DNA of 10,000 nt from Eimeria necatrix (GCF_000499385.1 NW_013654384.1:7501-17500), one strand, 5' to 3'; shown: positions 1 through 7,950, counted from the stretch's first letter. Made by a program: numbers and translations. Notes: a model not told the origin generated them from the sequence alone.

Positions 1-63
1 ATGTGCTGCTCTTAGTTGCTGCTGCTGCTGCTGCCTGTGTTGGGACCTTTGAAGCGAAGCCGC

Positions 64-122
<59 letters not shown>

Positions 123-392
123 GGGACAAGCAGAGAGGTGGACACTGCAAGCGATGCTGCCAGCATCTGCTGCTGCGCCTCGCTGGCGCACACAGCAGCC
201 GCTGCAGCAGCCACATCTGCTGCAGCAGCAGCAGCATCTGCTGCTGCTGCTGCTGCAGGCCGCCCTGCTGCTGCTGCAGGTGCTGCTGCTGCTGCTGCTG
301 GATATATACCTGAAATAAAGGGTGGGGCAAAAAATGCAGCATCCAGGCGGAAGGGTCTTTTGGACTTTCCTTTGGACGCAGCAGCAGCAGCA

Positions 393-443
<51 letters not shown>

Positions 444-858
444 TCGTTGGCTGCTGCTGGCGTCTCTGCAGCCGCCGTGGCTGCTGCTCCCTTCGAAGCA
501 GCTGCTGCAGCCTGGTGAGCCGCAGCAGCAACAGAAGGTGCAGCAGCAGCAGCAGTAGTCGCTGCTGCAGCAGCAGCAATGTCTGGGGCTGCTGCTGCAG
601 CAGGTGCTGCTCTTGTTGCTTCAGCAGCAGCAACAGTGCGCAGCAGCCGACGCATGCATGAGTTGCTGCTGCACTTTTCTGCTGCTGCTGCTGCTGCAGC
701 ACGGGCCTTCATCCTTCCCAGCAGCGTCCACGAGCCGCCGTGTTGCTGCTGCTGCTGCTGCTGCTGCTTTTGCTGCTGTTGCTGCTGCTGCTGTAGTTGC
801 TGCTGCTTCTGGCTGTACACGGCGAAATCAGCAGCAGTGAGCAATTCTTCCCGCGATA

Positions 859-898
<40 letters not shown>

Positions 899-1051
899 GT
901 CACTTAGCTGCTGCTGCTGGTAGAGGGGGCTCGGAGGCAGCGTCCCCTTAACAAGCAGCTGCAGCATCGGAGGCAGCAGCAGCTGCTGCTTTTGGTGCTG
1001 CAGTTGCTGCTGCTGCTGCTCCTGCTTCGCTTGCTGCTGCTGTGGCTGGTC

Positions 1052-1085
<34 letters not shown>

Positions 1086-1376
1086 ATTTGTTGCTGCCAC
1101 GCGCTGCCGGACGGAAGATTCTCAGCTGCTGCGGATTTTGCTTCTGCTGCTGTTTCTGCAGCAGCAGCAGCAGCAGCAGCAAGAGCAGCAGCAGGTTGCA
1201 TGCCACCTGGTGCTTCAGCAGCTCCTGGTGCAGCATCAAAACCTCGTCCTGCTGCTGCTGCTGCTGCGGTTGCTGCTGTCGCTGCTGCTGCTGCTGTCGC
1301 TGCTGCTGCTGCTGCAGGCGGCGTTTTTGCTGCGCTGCTTTGCTCACCAGAAAATTTATCCAGTGCAGGAAGACAA

Positions 1377-1408
<32 letters not shown>

Positions 1409-1892
1409 TGTTGCTGTCGTTGCTGCTACTGCTGCTGCTGTGGCTGCTGCACCATCTTCCGTTTTGTCTGTAGGTGCTGCGCAGTGCATTACTCTTGCTG
1501 CTGTTCCTGCTGCTGCTGCTGCTGCTTCTGCATCTGCTGCTGCTGCTGCTGCATTTGCTGCTGTTGCATCGGCTGCTGCTTCTTCAGCTGCCTGTGCATC
1601 CGCTGCTGCTCCATCTGCTGCTGCTGCTGCTGCTGTATCTGCTGCTGCTGCATCTACTGCTGCTGCATCTACTGCTGCTGCATCTGCCGCTGCTGTATCT
1701 GCTGCTGCTGCATCTTCCGCTGCGTCCTCTTCTGCTGCTGCACCTGCTGCTGCTGCATCTGCCGCTGCTGTATCTGCTGCTGCTGCATCTGCTGCTGCTG
1801 CATTTGCTGCTGCTGCATGTGCTGGCGCAGCTTCAAGGTTTTGTGCTGCCTGTGCGATTGTCTCTGCTGCTGCTGCTGCTGCTGCACTTGGG

Positions 1893-1936
<44 letters not shown>

Positions 1937-2056
1937 AGCTGAGTTTTGCATTGATGCAGCTGCGGCATTTACTGCTTCTGCTGCTGTCTCTTCAACTTTT
2001 GCTGCCGCCAGCGCGTCTGCTGCTTCTGCCTTTGCAGCCGGTGCTGTTGCTGCTGC

Positions 2057-2107
<51 letters not shown>

Positions 2108-2257
2108 CTCGGCTCCTTCCTCTATCGACTCCACTTTCAATTCTGCTGCTGCTGCTGCTGCTTTTGCTGTCATTTCTGTCTTTTCTTCTGCTGCTGCAGT
2201 GTCGGCTGTTGCTGCGTCTCTTGCTGCTGCTGCTGCTGTTTCTGCTGTTGCTGCTGC

Positions 2258-2288
<31 letters not shown>

Positions 2289-2343
2289 ACTGCTTTTTCT
2301 GCATCGTTATATGCTGCCGCTCCCGTTGCTGCTGGATCTGCAG

Positions 2344-2381
<38 letters not shown>

Positions 2382-2652
2382 ATTTCAGCTGCTGCAGCTC
2401 CTTTGCTTGCAGCTGTGTCTGGTAGAACATTTGCTGCTGCTGCTTCTGCTGCTGCTGCTCCAGTTGCTGCTGCTGCTGCTGCAAGCTCAAGCTGACTGCT
2501 GCTGGGAGAACACAGAAGTTTCTCCCCACAAGCTGAAGCAGCAGCTTCTGCTGCTTCCTTCTGTGCTGCTGCTGCTGCTGCTGCAGCTGGCGCAGCAGTC
2601 ACTGGGTGGGCTGCTTCTGCTGCTGTTGCTGCTGGTGTTGCTGCTGTTGCTG

Positions 2653-2683
<31 letters not shown>

Positions 2684-2764
2684 AGCAGGCATCGCCCCTA
2701 AGCCTGTGAAGCTGGTGAAACTATCGCTGTCTTCATTCAAATTGAGGCTGTTGCTGCTGTTGGC

Positions 2765-2800
<36 letters not shown>

Positions 2801-3193
2801 CTCCAGGCTGCTGCTCTCGTCTATTGGACTGTCCATTTTGCTGCTGCTGCTGTTTTGCTGCGCTGCTGCAGCTCCCACGATATCTTTTGAAGGCCTGCTG
2901 CCCTTGTTAGTGCTGCTGCTGTTGCTGCTGCTGTTGCTGCTGCTGTTGCTGCTGCTGTTGCTGCTGCAGGAGCAGCAGCAGCAACAGCAGCAGCAAGTGC
3001 AGGAGTCTACCCCGCACCCACTGCTGAGCTGCTGCTGCTGCTGCTGCTGCTGCAGCTGCTCAGCAGCAGCAGCTAAGGTTTCCGGCTGCTGCAGCAGCCG
3101 GTGCTGCTGCTTCTGCTGCTGCTGTTGCTGCTGCTGCTCGTCTGCTGCAGCAAAGACAACACCAGACTCCACTCTAAATTCTATTTGCTTCCT
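1..3193 (-). CDS. Long Ala/Gln/Ser-rich protein of unknown function, 3' end off the left edge
   Basis: I do not recognise the family. Reading the minus strand from just after an in-frame TGA (3196-3194), one frame stays open for 1,064 codons to base 1. The first in-frame ATG is at 2836; because coding-like sequence lies upstream of it, the start may be in an earlier exon. Non-repeat islands look like real protein: FRVESGVVFAAADE near 3175, SLNLNEDSDSFTSFTGL near 2740, QKEAAEAAASACGEKLLC near 2560, AELKVESIEEGAEAA near 2140, KAEAADALAAAKVEETAAEA near 2030, ISREELLTAADFAVYSQKQQ near 855, and GKSKRPFRLDAAFFAPPF near 360. Regions in order are Gln-rich, Ser/Asn-rich, a long Ala-rich part with regular Asp/Glu, Gln-rich, then Ala-rich again. 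A short Cys run near 2980 is odd and may hide a small intron. A competing frame at 1425-1207 (islands LVFLHWINFLVSKAAQQKRR and DEVLMLHQELLKHQ) is also protein-like, so splicing may be more complex. Confidence 0.55.
1636..1825. repeat. 15-bp minisatellite, GCATCTGCTGCTGCT-like
   Basis: About a dozen degenerate 15-bp units, in which the CTG run is interrupted by one ATC or ATA/ATT-type triplet per unit. The period is a multiple of three, so the array keeps the frame of the minus-strand gene around it. There it reads as a pentapeptide of four small residues plus Asp (AAAAD, AAAVD, AAADT). In a helix this would place an acidic residue roughly every one and a third turns. Confidence 0.7.
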
Positions 3194-3248
3194 TCACAGA
3201 GTTGTTTGCTGCTGCAGTGCATGCACTGGGGCTGCAGCAGCAGCCCTT

Positions 3249-3323
3249 AGGGGCACTAGGGGGCCCCACGGGGCCCCCGGGGGGCCCCCGGGGGGCCCCC
3301 AGGGGGCCCCCCGGGGGCCCCCT
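3249..3323. repeat. GGGGCCCC palindromic block, copy 1
   Basis: A run of alternating G4-6 and C4-6 tracts with a period near 12 bases. Related blocks lie at 6166-6284 and 9622-9815. It lies directly upstream of the left minus-strand gene and ends at AT-rich DNA. If translated on the plus strand it gives Gly-Pro-rich tetrapeptides (GGPP, GAPRGPP), but this is probably incidental. Confidence 0.8.
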
Positions 3324-3395
3324 TCTAATTAGAAACGAAAAAACAATTTTTAATTATATAAATTTAGTTTAAAATAATATTTTAATCATTTTATA
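3324..3395. other. AT-rich non-coding stretch
   Basis: About 70 bases of nearly pure A/T, a sharp change from the G/C block before it. No open frame is present. It lies between the G/C block and the minisatellite. It could be promoter or intergenic sequence for the left minus-strand gene, but no specific element is recognisable. Confidence 0.5.
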
Positions 3396-3476
3396 TGGCC
3401 TGCTGCTTCCGCTGCATGTGCTGCTGCTGCTGCTGCTGCTGCACGTGCTGCTACTGCTGCGCTACTGATGCTGCTG

Positions 3477-3785
3477 CTGCTGCTGTGGCCACTGCTGCTA
3501 CTACTGCTGCTGCTGCTGTGGCCACTGCTGCTGCTGCTGCTGCTGCTGTGGCCACTGCTGCTACTGCTGCTGCTACTGCTGCTGCTGCTGCTGCCGCTGC
3601 TGCTGCTGTGGCCACTGCTGCTACTGCTGCTGCTGCTGTGGCCACTGCTGCTACTGCTGCTGCTGCTGCTGCTCTGGCCACGGCTGCTACTGCTGCTGCT
3701 GCTGTGGCCACTGCTGCTACTGCTGCTGCTGCTGCTGCTGTGGCCACTGCTGCTACTGCTGCTGCTGCTGCTGCTGCTGCTGTAG
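3477..3785. repeat. 30-bp minisatellite with eight TGGCCA sites
   Basis: A CTG tract is punctuated by TGGCCACTGCTGCTACTGCT-type units. TGGCCA occurs at 3486, 3519, 3549, 3609, 3639, 3675, 3705 and 3741. The spacings are 33, 30, 60, 30, 36, 30 and 36, all multiples of three around a 30-base unit. Both strands are open (3395-3802 plus, 3451-3747 minus), reading as Ala with Val-Ala-Thr. No non-repeat coding island supports either strand, so I annotate only the repeat. Confidence 0.85.
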
Positions 3786-3853
3786 CTAGTGCAGCAGCTT
3801 AGACTGCCAAGGGAGTTCTTTTTGTAGCTTTAAAATTGATGCGGCCAAACTAG

Positions 3854-3894
3854 ATTCTGAGAGTTGCTGCTGCAAAGGCTGCAGCAGCTGCATC

Positions 3895-3930
<36 letters not shown>

Positions 3931-4136
3931 TGTAACAGCAGCAGCAAGAAGCTGCACGGACGGTTGCAGCCGTTGCTGCAGCAACAACAGCAGCATGAGC
4001 CGCTGGCAGCAGCAGCAACAGTTGCTGCTGCAACAGCCTCATCTTCAGCAGCTGCAGCAGCTGCAGCAGCAGCAGCAGCTACAGCAGCAGCAGCAGCAGC
4101 AGCAGCAGCTCACTTTGCCTTCACTTGGCGTTTTTG
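3854..4136 (+). CDS. Possible plus-strand exon, Ala/Gln-rich
   Basis: The triplet runs here are CAG on the plus strand, the reverse of the flanking minus-strand genes. One plus frame is open from just after a TAG (3851-3853). It reads ILRVAAAKAAAAAS, then Ala, then RSCTDGCSRCC, then MSRWQQQQQLLLQQPHLQQL (ATG at 3995) and LTLPSLGVFAEYSF, before losing coding character in the T-rich tract. A second plus frame (KKLHGRLQPLLQQQQQHEPL) is equally plausible, as is a minus frame starting at an ATG at 4042 with a hydrophobic start (MRLLQQQLLLLLPAAHAAVV). I cannot choose with confidence. Confidence 0.22.
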
Positions 4137-4137
4137 C

Positions 4138-4285
4138 TGAATATTCTTTTGACTCTTTTCTTCAACTTCGTCTTTCTTCTTTTACTTCTTTTTTCTTTTT
4201 TATTTTTTATTTTCTTTTTATTTTCTTTTTATTTTCTTTTTATTTTATTTTTATTTTCTTTTTAATTTCTTTTTAATTTCTTTTT
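4138..4285. repeat. T-rich simple repeat (TTTTCTTTTTATT-type)
   Basis: About 150 bases, almost all pyrimidine on the plus strand, built from TTTTATTTTC-like units of 10 to 12 bases. There is no coding content. It could act as an extended polypyrimidine tract for a plus-strand acceptor near 4323-4331, or be the A-rich trailing region of the minus-strand gene at 4526-6124. Confidence 0.75.
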
Positions 4286-4331
4286 GCTGCTGCTTTTGTC
4301 TTCTTCTGTTTCTCCCGTTCTAAAGTGCCGC

Positions 4332-4547
4332 AGCCCAAACGCCTCCTATTGCTGCAGCAGCAGATGCTGCTGCAGCAGCAGCAGCTGCAGCAGCAGCAGC
4401 AGCTGCTGCTGCTGCTGCAGCTGTTGCTGCAGCAGCTGCTGCTGCAGCAGCTGCTGCTGTTGCAAAAGCATTGGCGCCCCTGCGGGGCTCCTGCGGTGTC
4501 GATACACCCCAACGCCAAAAGGCCCTCACGCGGCAGCGCAGTCCCAC

Positions 4548-4590
<43 letters not shown>

Positions 4591-4624
4591 AGCTGCTGCT
4601 GCTGCTGCTGCTGCTGCTTCCTAA
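4332..4624 (+). CDS. Possible plus-strand exon, Leu/Gln-rich
   Basis: A T-rich tract followed by CCGTTCTAAAGTGCCGCAG makes a plausible plus-strand acceptor, with the exon starting at CCCAAACGC. The frame then reads PKRLLLLQQQMLLQQQQLQQ, more Leu/Gln, QKHWRPCGAPAVSIHPNAKR and PSRGSAVPL, and ends in poly-Ala with a stop at 4622-4624. The 4353-4460 part is a CAGCAGCTGCTG mixture that is nearly its own reverse complement, so the opposite strand looks equally good there. The end overlaps the 3' end of the minus-strand gene at 4526-6124. Both cannot be fully coding unless they overlap antisense. Confidence 0.25.
4353..4465. repeat. Self-complementary CAG/CTG cluster
   Basis: Short CAG and CTG runs alternate (CAGCAGCTGCTG, CAGCTGCTG), unlike the one-polarity tracts elsewhere. 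The stretch is close to its own reverse complement and can fold into hairpins on either strand. Confidence 0.7.
4495..4510. repeat. Imperfect palindrome GGTGTCGATACACCCC
   Basis: One of four related GGTGT...ACACC palindromes in the window; the others are at 5422, 6648 and 6848. The arms GGTGT and ACACC pair around CGAT. Confidence 0.6.
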
Positions 4625-4727
4625 GTGCTGCGCCAGTCTGCAGTTGGCTAGCTGAGTTAGCGCCCGGCTAAATTTGCTGAGGGCTGCCTCAGCCTCCTCT
4701 TCTGCTGCAGCAGCAGCAGCAGCAACG

Positions 4728-4760
<33 letters not shown>

Positions 4761-4864
4761 AGCTGGCGCAGCTGCTGCAGCGGGGGGACTGGCAGCTCTT
4801 TAAAGAGACACTCCAAAGCTCTGGGGGGCCCCCACCGCCACAGCGCTATTACGTAAACTGCTGC

Positions 4865-4906
<42 letters not shown>

Positions 4907-4962
4907 ATCAGCAGCAGCAGCCTGCGCACATGCAGCAGCAAAAGCTCCGCTTTCGCCACCTG

Positions 4963-4994
<32 letters not shown>

Positions 4995-5062
4995 CGAGGT
5001 CGCATGTCGCGGCAGCCGAGAAGCAACGCCTTAAGCAGCTGGTACTGCTGCGCCGCCCCACG

Positions 5063-5103
<41 letters not shown>

Positions 5104-5291
5104 CAGATTCGCTGTCACTGCTGTCGCTTTGCTGCTGCGTCCTGTGGGCCGCTGAGATGGCAGCAGCAGCAGCAGCAGCAGCAGCAGAATCGCCTCGCTG
5201 CTGCTGCTGCAGCAGCTGCTGCTCGTAGGGCAAGGGGTAAGAGAACCAAGTGTCTGGATGCAGCAGCAGCAGCACCTTGACGCGTGGGCCC

Positions 5292-5333
<42 letters not shown>

Positions 5334-5700
5334 GATCCTGCTGCTTCAAATGCAGCAAGCTGCTGCTGCAGCAAAGGGGCCCACCCCTGCTGCTCAGCCC
5401 AGAGGTCAGCGCAGGAAATGGGGTGTACGTACACCTCACTGTTCTGCTGCTGCTGCTGCTGCTGCTGCTGCAGCAACTCCCGACTAATTATGCGGCCTCC
5501 ACTGCTCCCAAGCACCCAGTGCCTGCTGCTGCTGCTGCTGCTGCTGCTGCTAGTGCTGCTGCTGCTACTGCTCCTCCCGCTGCTGCTGCTAGTGCTGCTG
5601 CTTGCACATTGCGAAGACAGTGCAGCAGCTGGAAGTGCCTCCCCTTGCTGCAGCGCTTGCTGCTGCAGCGCTTGCTGCTGCAGCGCTTGCTGCTGCAGCG

Positions 5701-5731
<31 letters not shown>

Positions 5732-5852
5732 CAGAAGCCTGAGGATGAGCTGTGTGGAGAGGCCCGGATATCTGGAGCAGCACTTTAGAGAAAGGAAGAA
5801 GCAGCACTTGCTGCAGCCGCCCACCCTACCTAAGCAGCAGCAACTGCTGCTC

Positions 5853-5891
<39 letters not shown>

Positions 5892-6022
5892 TGATCCTGG
5901 ATCTGCTGCAGCAGCTGCGGGAAAGTTTCAGGCAGCAGATCCCCAACGCCTGCTGCTGCTTCCATTTCGAGGAAAGCCGCATACCGTGCTGTTGCTGCTG
6001 CTGCTGCAGCTGTTGCTGCTGC

Positions 6023-6058
<36 letters not shown>

Positions 6059-6124
6059 CGCTGCTGTAGCTGCTGCAGCAGCAGCAGCAGCAGTAATAAG
6101 CCAAAATCCACAGCAAAAAGTCAA
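4526..6124 (-). CDS. Repeat-rich protein of unknown function (second minus-strand gene)
   Basis: I do not recognise the family. The frame is open for 532 codons to TGA at 4528-4526. The first ATG is at 5965, in LEMEAAAGVGDLLPETF; a TTG at 6124 is not a credible eukaryotic start. The pyrimidine-rich sequence 6130-6080, ending in CTGCTGCAG, suggests that an upstream exon joins there. Non-repeat islands in order are VGDLLPETFPQLLQQIQDH, RYPGLSTQLILRLLQQ, RHWVLGSSGGRIISRELLQQ, SEVYVHPISCADLWAEQQGW, VLLLLHPDTWFSYPLPYEQQ, QYQLLKALLLGCRDMRPR, VYVIALWRWGPPRALECLF and ALSKFSRALTQLANCRLAQH. They are separated by Ala, Ser or Gln runs. Internal splicing is likely. At 4959 a CTG run ends in CAG, after which a second frame (VAKAELLLLHVRRLLLLI) looks equally coding. 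Near 5850-5770 a Cys-rich stretch with TTAG/GTAGGG and a TCTCTAAAG-type acceptor looks intronic. GTGAGG at the 3' end could be a donor instead of the stop being used. Confidence 0.5.
5422..5435. repeat. Perfect 14-bp palindrome GGTGTACGTACACC
   Basis: An exact inverted repeat lying inside the second minus-strand gene, where it encodes the VYVHP part of one of the best coding islands. It shares its core with the palindromes at 6648-6665 and 6848-6857 in the repeat island. Confidence 0.8.
5652..5697. repeat. 15-bp tandem repeat, three copies
   Basis: Three exact copies of a unit containing GCGCTTGCTGCTGCA. In the minus-strand gene they read as a repeated QALQQ pentapeptide, keeping the frame. 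Confidence 0.75.
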
Positions 6125-6165
6125 ATATGTATTTCAATGTCCAGATTGCCTCAGAAGAAGATGAA

Positions 6166-6284
6166 GGGGCCCCGGGGGCCCCCCATGGGGGCCCCCTGGG
6201 GCCCCCATGGGAGCCCCGTGTGGGGCCCCTGGGGGCCCCCTTGGGGCCCCCTGGGGGCCCCCTGGGGGCCCCCAGGGGCCCCCC
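6166..6284. repeat. GGGGCCCC palindromic block, copy 2
   Basis: About ten GGGGCCCC-type palindromes joined by CTG, CAT or TTG spacers, with a period near 12 bases. It lies just upstream of the second minus-strand gene and is followed by AT-rich DNA, the same arrangement as copy 1. Plus-strand translation gives GAPWGPP-like tetrapeptides ending in a stop at 6288. I treat this as a repeat, not a gene. Confidence 0.85.
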
Positions 6285-6376
6285 ATTAGGTTTGAAATGA
6301 GATAATCTTTTCTGTTGGCTTTTATATATTAAAAATAAAACAATTTGTTGAATTTTCAGCGTTAAGCTTGACAGTC
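6285..6376. other. AT-rich non-coding stretch
   Basis: About 90 A/T-rich bases between G/C block 2 and the telomere-like array. No open frame, RNA or regulatory element is recognisable. Confidence 0.5.
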
Positions 6377-6413
6377 AAACCCTAAACCCTAAACCCTAAA
6401 CCCTAAACCCTAA
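6377..6413 (+). repeat. Interstitial telomere-like array (AAACCCT)5
   Basis: Five perfect AAACCCT units plus AA. AAACCCT/TTTAGGG is the telomeric repeat of apicomplexans such as Eimeria, Toxoplasma and Plasmodium-type variants. Interstitial copies are known from repeat-rich Eimeria segments. The copy here is flanked on both sides by ordinary sequence, so it is not a chromosome end. Confidence 0.92.
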
Positions 6414-6626
6414 GTGGTGCAGTGGTGGCCCACAGGAGGTTGGAGTGTACAGACAGCCGAGAAAACATTGCCAAATGGACTTTCGAGGGGAAAATGAGGG
6501 AAATTTTGGCGAAAAAAGAAGAAAATAAATAAATAAAAACAAAATTAATCATTTAATTCAACTTTTTGAGCTCTTAAACCCTCAAAAGTCTTCAAATCCT
6601 CAAATTCGGCTTTCCTCTTTCCCGCG
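6414..6626. other. Gene-free spacer between the two telomere-like arrays
   Basis: About 210 bases of mixed sequence, G-rich at first and then A-rich (AATAAATAAATAAAA near 6523). A single degenerate AAACCCTC unit lies at 6576. No open frame, tRNA or rRNA is recognisable. The stretch is bounded by telomere-like arrays in opposite orientation. Confidence 0.6.
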
Positions 6627-6650
6627 AGGGTTTAGGGTTTAGGGTTTGGG
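6627..6650 (-). repeat. Inverted telomere-like array (TTTAGGG)n
   Basis: AGGGTTTAGGGTTTAGGG followed by TTTGGGG: about three units, in the orientation opposite to the array at 6377. It runs straight into the palindrome at 6648. Confidence 0.88.
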
Positions 6651-6665
6651 GTGTATGTACACCCC
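6648..6665. repeat. 18-bp palindrome GGGGTGTATGTACACCCC
   Basis: An inverted repeat with a single central mismatched pair, fused to the end of the TTTAGGG array. It belongs to the same family as the palindromes at 5422-5435 and 6848-6857. Confidence 0.75.
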
Positions 6666-6714
6666 GCGCGCTACGGCGCAGAGATCGCGAAGTGGAAATT
6701 CGGGAAATGAAAGA

Positions 6715-6772
6715 GTTGGAGAAATAAAAGAAATAAAAGAATAAAATAAATGAAAGAATTAAATAAATGAAA

Positions 6773-6803
<31 letters not shown>

Positions 6804-6836
6804 ATGAAAGAAACAAAAGAAATAAAAGAAACGCTC
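6715..6836. repeat. A-rich simple repeat with (AAAT)n core
   Basis: Purine-rich sequence made of GAAATAAAA units, then a run of AAAT/TAAA units around 6765-6804. There is no coding content. Its composition mirrors the T-rich tract that follows at 6880. Confidence 0.85.
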
Positions 6837-6847
6837 GCTCCGCGTTC

Positions 6848-6857
6848 TGTACGTACA
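6848..6857. repeat. Palindrome TGTACGTACA
   Basis: An exact 10-bp inverted repeat followed by CCT, with the same core as the 14-bp palindrome at 5422. It sits in a short unique stretch between the A-rich and T-rich tracts. Confidence 0.65.
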
Positions 6858-6879
6858 CCTGGAGGTCTTTGTCGCTTTT

Positions 6880-7132
6880 TTCGTTTCTTTTCATTTTTGT
6901 TTATTTTTGTTTATTTTCGCTCATTTTTATTTATTTTTAGATTCATTTTTGTTTATTTTTATCCTTTTTGTTTCATTTTGTTTATTTTTGTCCCTTTTTG
7001 TTTATTTTTTGTTTCTTTTTGTTTATTTTTTGCCTTCATTGTCTTCTTTTTGTTTCTTTTTGACCTTTTTTGTTTTCTTTTCTTTCTGCCCCCTTTTGTT
7101 TCTTTTGCTTTTTGCTCTCTTTGTATTGTCTT
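6880..7132. repeat. T-rich simple repeat (TTTTTGTTTAT-type)
   Basis: About 250 bases of T-rich DNA with units of 10 to 12 bases such as TTTTTGTTTATTTTTG. The Phe-rich plus-strand frames here are composition artefacts. Confidence 0.85.
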
Positions 7133-7398
7133 TTAAAATGCTTCTTGTTGCTGCTGCAGCAGATTCAAACGGGCAGCAAAACAACTAAGTGGCTTCCCTG
7201 CTGCTGCAGCAACACCAGCAGCAGCAGCTTGCTGCTGCTGCTGCTGCTGCTGCGGCTGCGCAACCACGCAGTTGCTGCTGAAAATAGATCTAAACTGTTT
7301 AGGCAGCAACACTAGCTCATGTGGAAGCAGCAGCAGCAACAGGGGCTTCTGCTGCTGCTGCCTACATTGCTTCTGCAGCTGTAATAGCAGCAGCAGCA

Positions 7399-7425
<27 letters not shown>
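7133..7425 (-). other. Repeat-rich open segment 3' of the DNAJC11-like gene
   Basis: A minus frame is open across this stretch to TAA at 7135-7133. It contains readable islands (LQLQKQCRQQQQKPLLLLLL, PKQFRSIFSSNCVVAQPQ, KPLSCFAARLNLLQQQQEAF). It is not the frame in which the DNAJC11-like gene ends at 7431. It may be the 3' untranslated region of that gene, or an exon of another minus-strand transcript. TTTAGATCTATTTTCAG (7300-7280 region) would be an acceptable acceptor. Confidence 0.25.
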
Positions 7426-7430
<5 letters not shown>

Positions 7431-7432
<2 letters not shown>

Positions 7433-7731
7433 ATGGCAGCAGCACAAAGTCTCCATCGGCGAAGAGCCGCTCATAAACTGCATCACCAATTTGATATCTG
7501 CAAACAAATAAAAAAATGTCCCCTGGCCCCTTAGCAGCAGCAGCAGCAGCAGCAGCAGCTGACGAAGCAGCAGCAGCAGCAGCAGCAGCAGCTGACGAAG
7601 CAGCAGCAGCAGCAGCAGCAGCAGCTGACGAAGCAGCAGCAGCAGCAGCACAGGAAGCAGCAGCACCCCATCCACTGCACTGGCAGCTACACCGGGTTCC
7701 CGGTAGCAGCATCTCACGCAAGTCAGCAGCA

Positions 7732-7778
<47 letters not shown>

Positions 7779-7883
7779 TCGGACCCAGCCAGCCCAGCAA
7801 CAGCAGCAGCAGCCACTTTCCCAAACTGCTGCAAAACAACCCAGCGAGCCCCAAACCACCAGCAGCAGCAGGAACAGCACTAA

Positions 7884-7915
<32 letters not shown>

Positions 7916-7918
7916 GCG

Positions 7919-7950
<32 letters not shown>

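Noticed and set aside
992..1942. 316-codon plus-strand poly-Cys frame
   Set aside because: The third frame of the same tract; shadow of the minus-strand gene.
1200..2495. 431-codon plus-strand poly-Ala frame
   Set aside because: It is open mainly because CTG triplets contain no stop. Its non-Ala residues are mostly Ser, Val and Thr, one base away from the repeat. The opposite-strand frame is longer and has true non-repeat islands.
1474..2709. 411-codon plus-strand poly-Leu frame
   Set aside because: Another frame of the same CTG tract; an all-Leu protein with few other residues is implausible.
2964..3010. 47-nt GT-AG segment as an intron in the left gene
   Set aside because: Its length is not a multiple of three, so removing it would break the otherwise continuous frame.
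3477..3785. Minisatellite as a CRISPR-like array
   Set aside because: Units differ only in triplet number, there are no unique spacers, and the genome is eukaryotic.
4526..6124. Resemblance of SKFSRALTQL to the C-terminal part of EME1-type nuclease subunits
   Set aside because: The similarity is about ten residues and no ERCC4-type core is visible elsewhere in the frame.
6377..6413. AAACCCT array as a true chromosome end
   Set aside because: Only five units, with unrelated sequence on both sides, and a second array in opposite orientation nearby.
6413..6460. TGGTGCAGTGG resembling an internal A box of a tRNA or tRNA-derived element
   Set aside because: No proper B box (GGTTCGA-type) and no cloverleaf could be drawn at the expected distance.
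6804..7188. Phe-rich plus-strand frames in the T-rich tract
   Set aside because: They arise from TTT composition of a simple repeat; no coding island and no conservation evidence.
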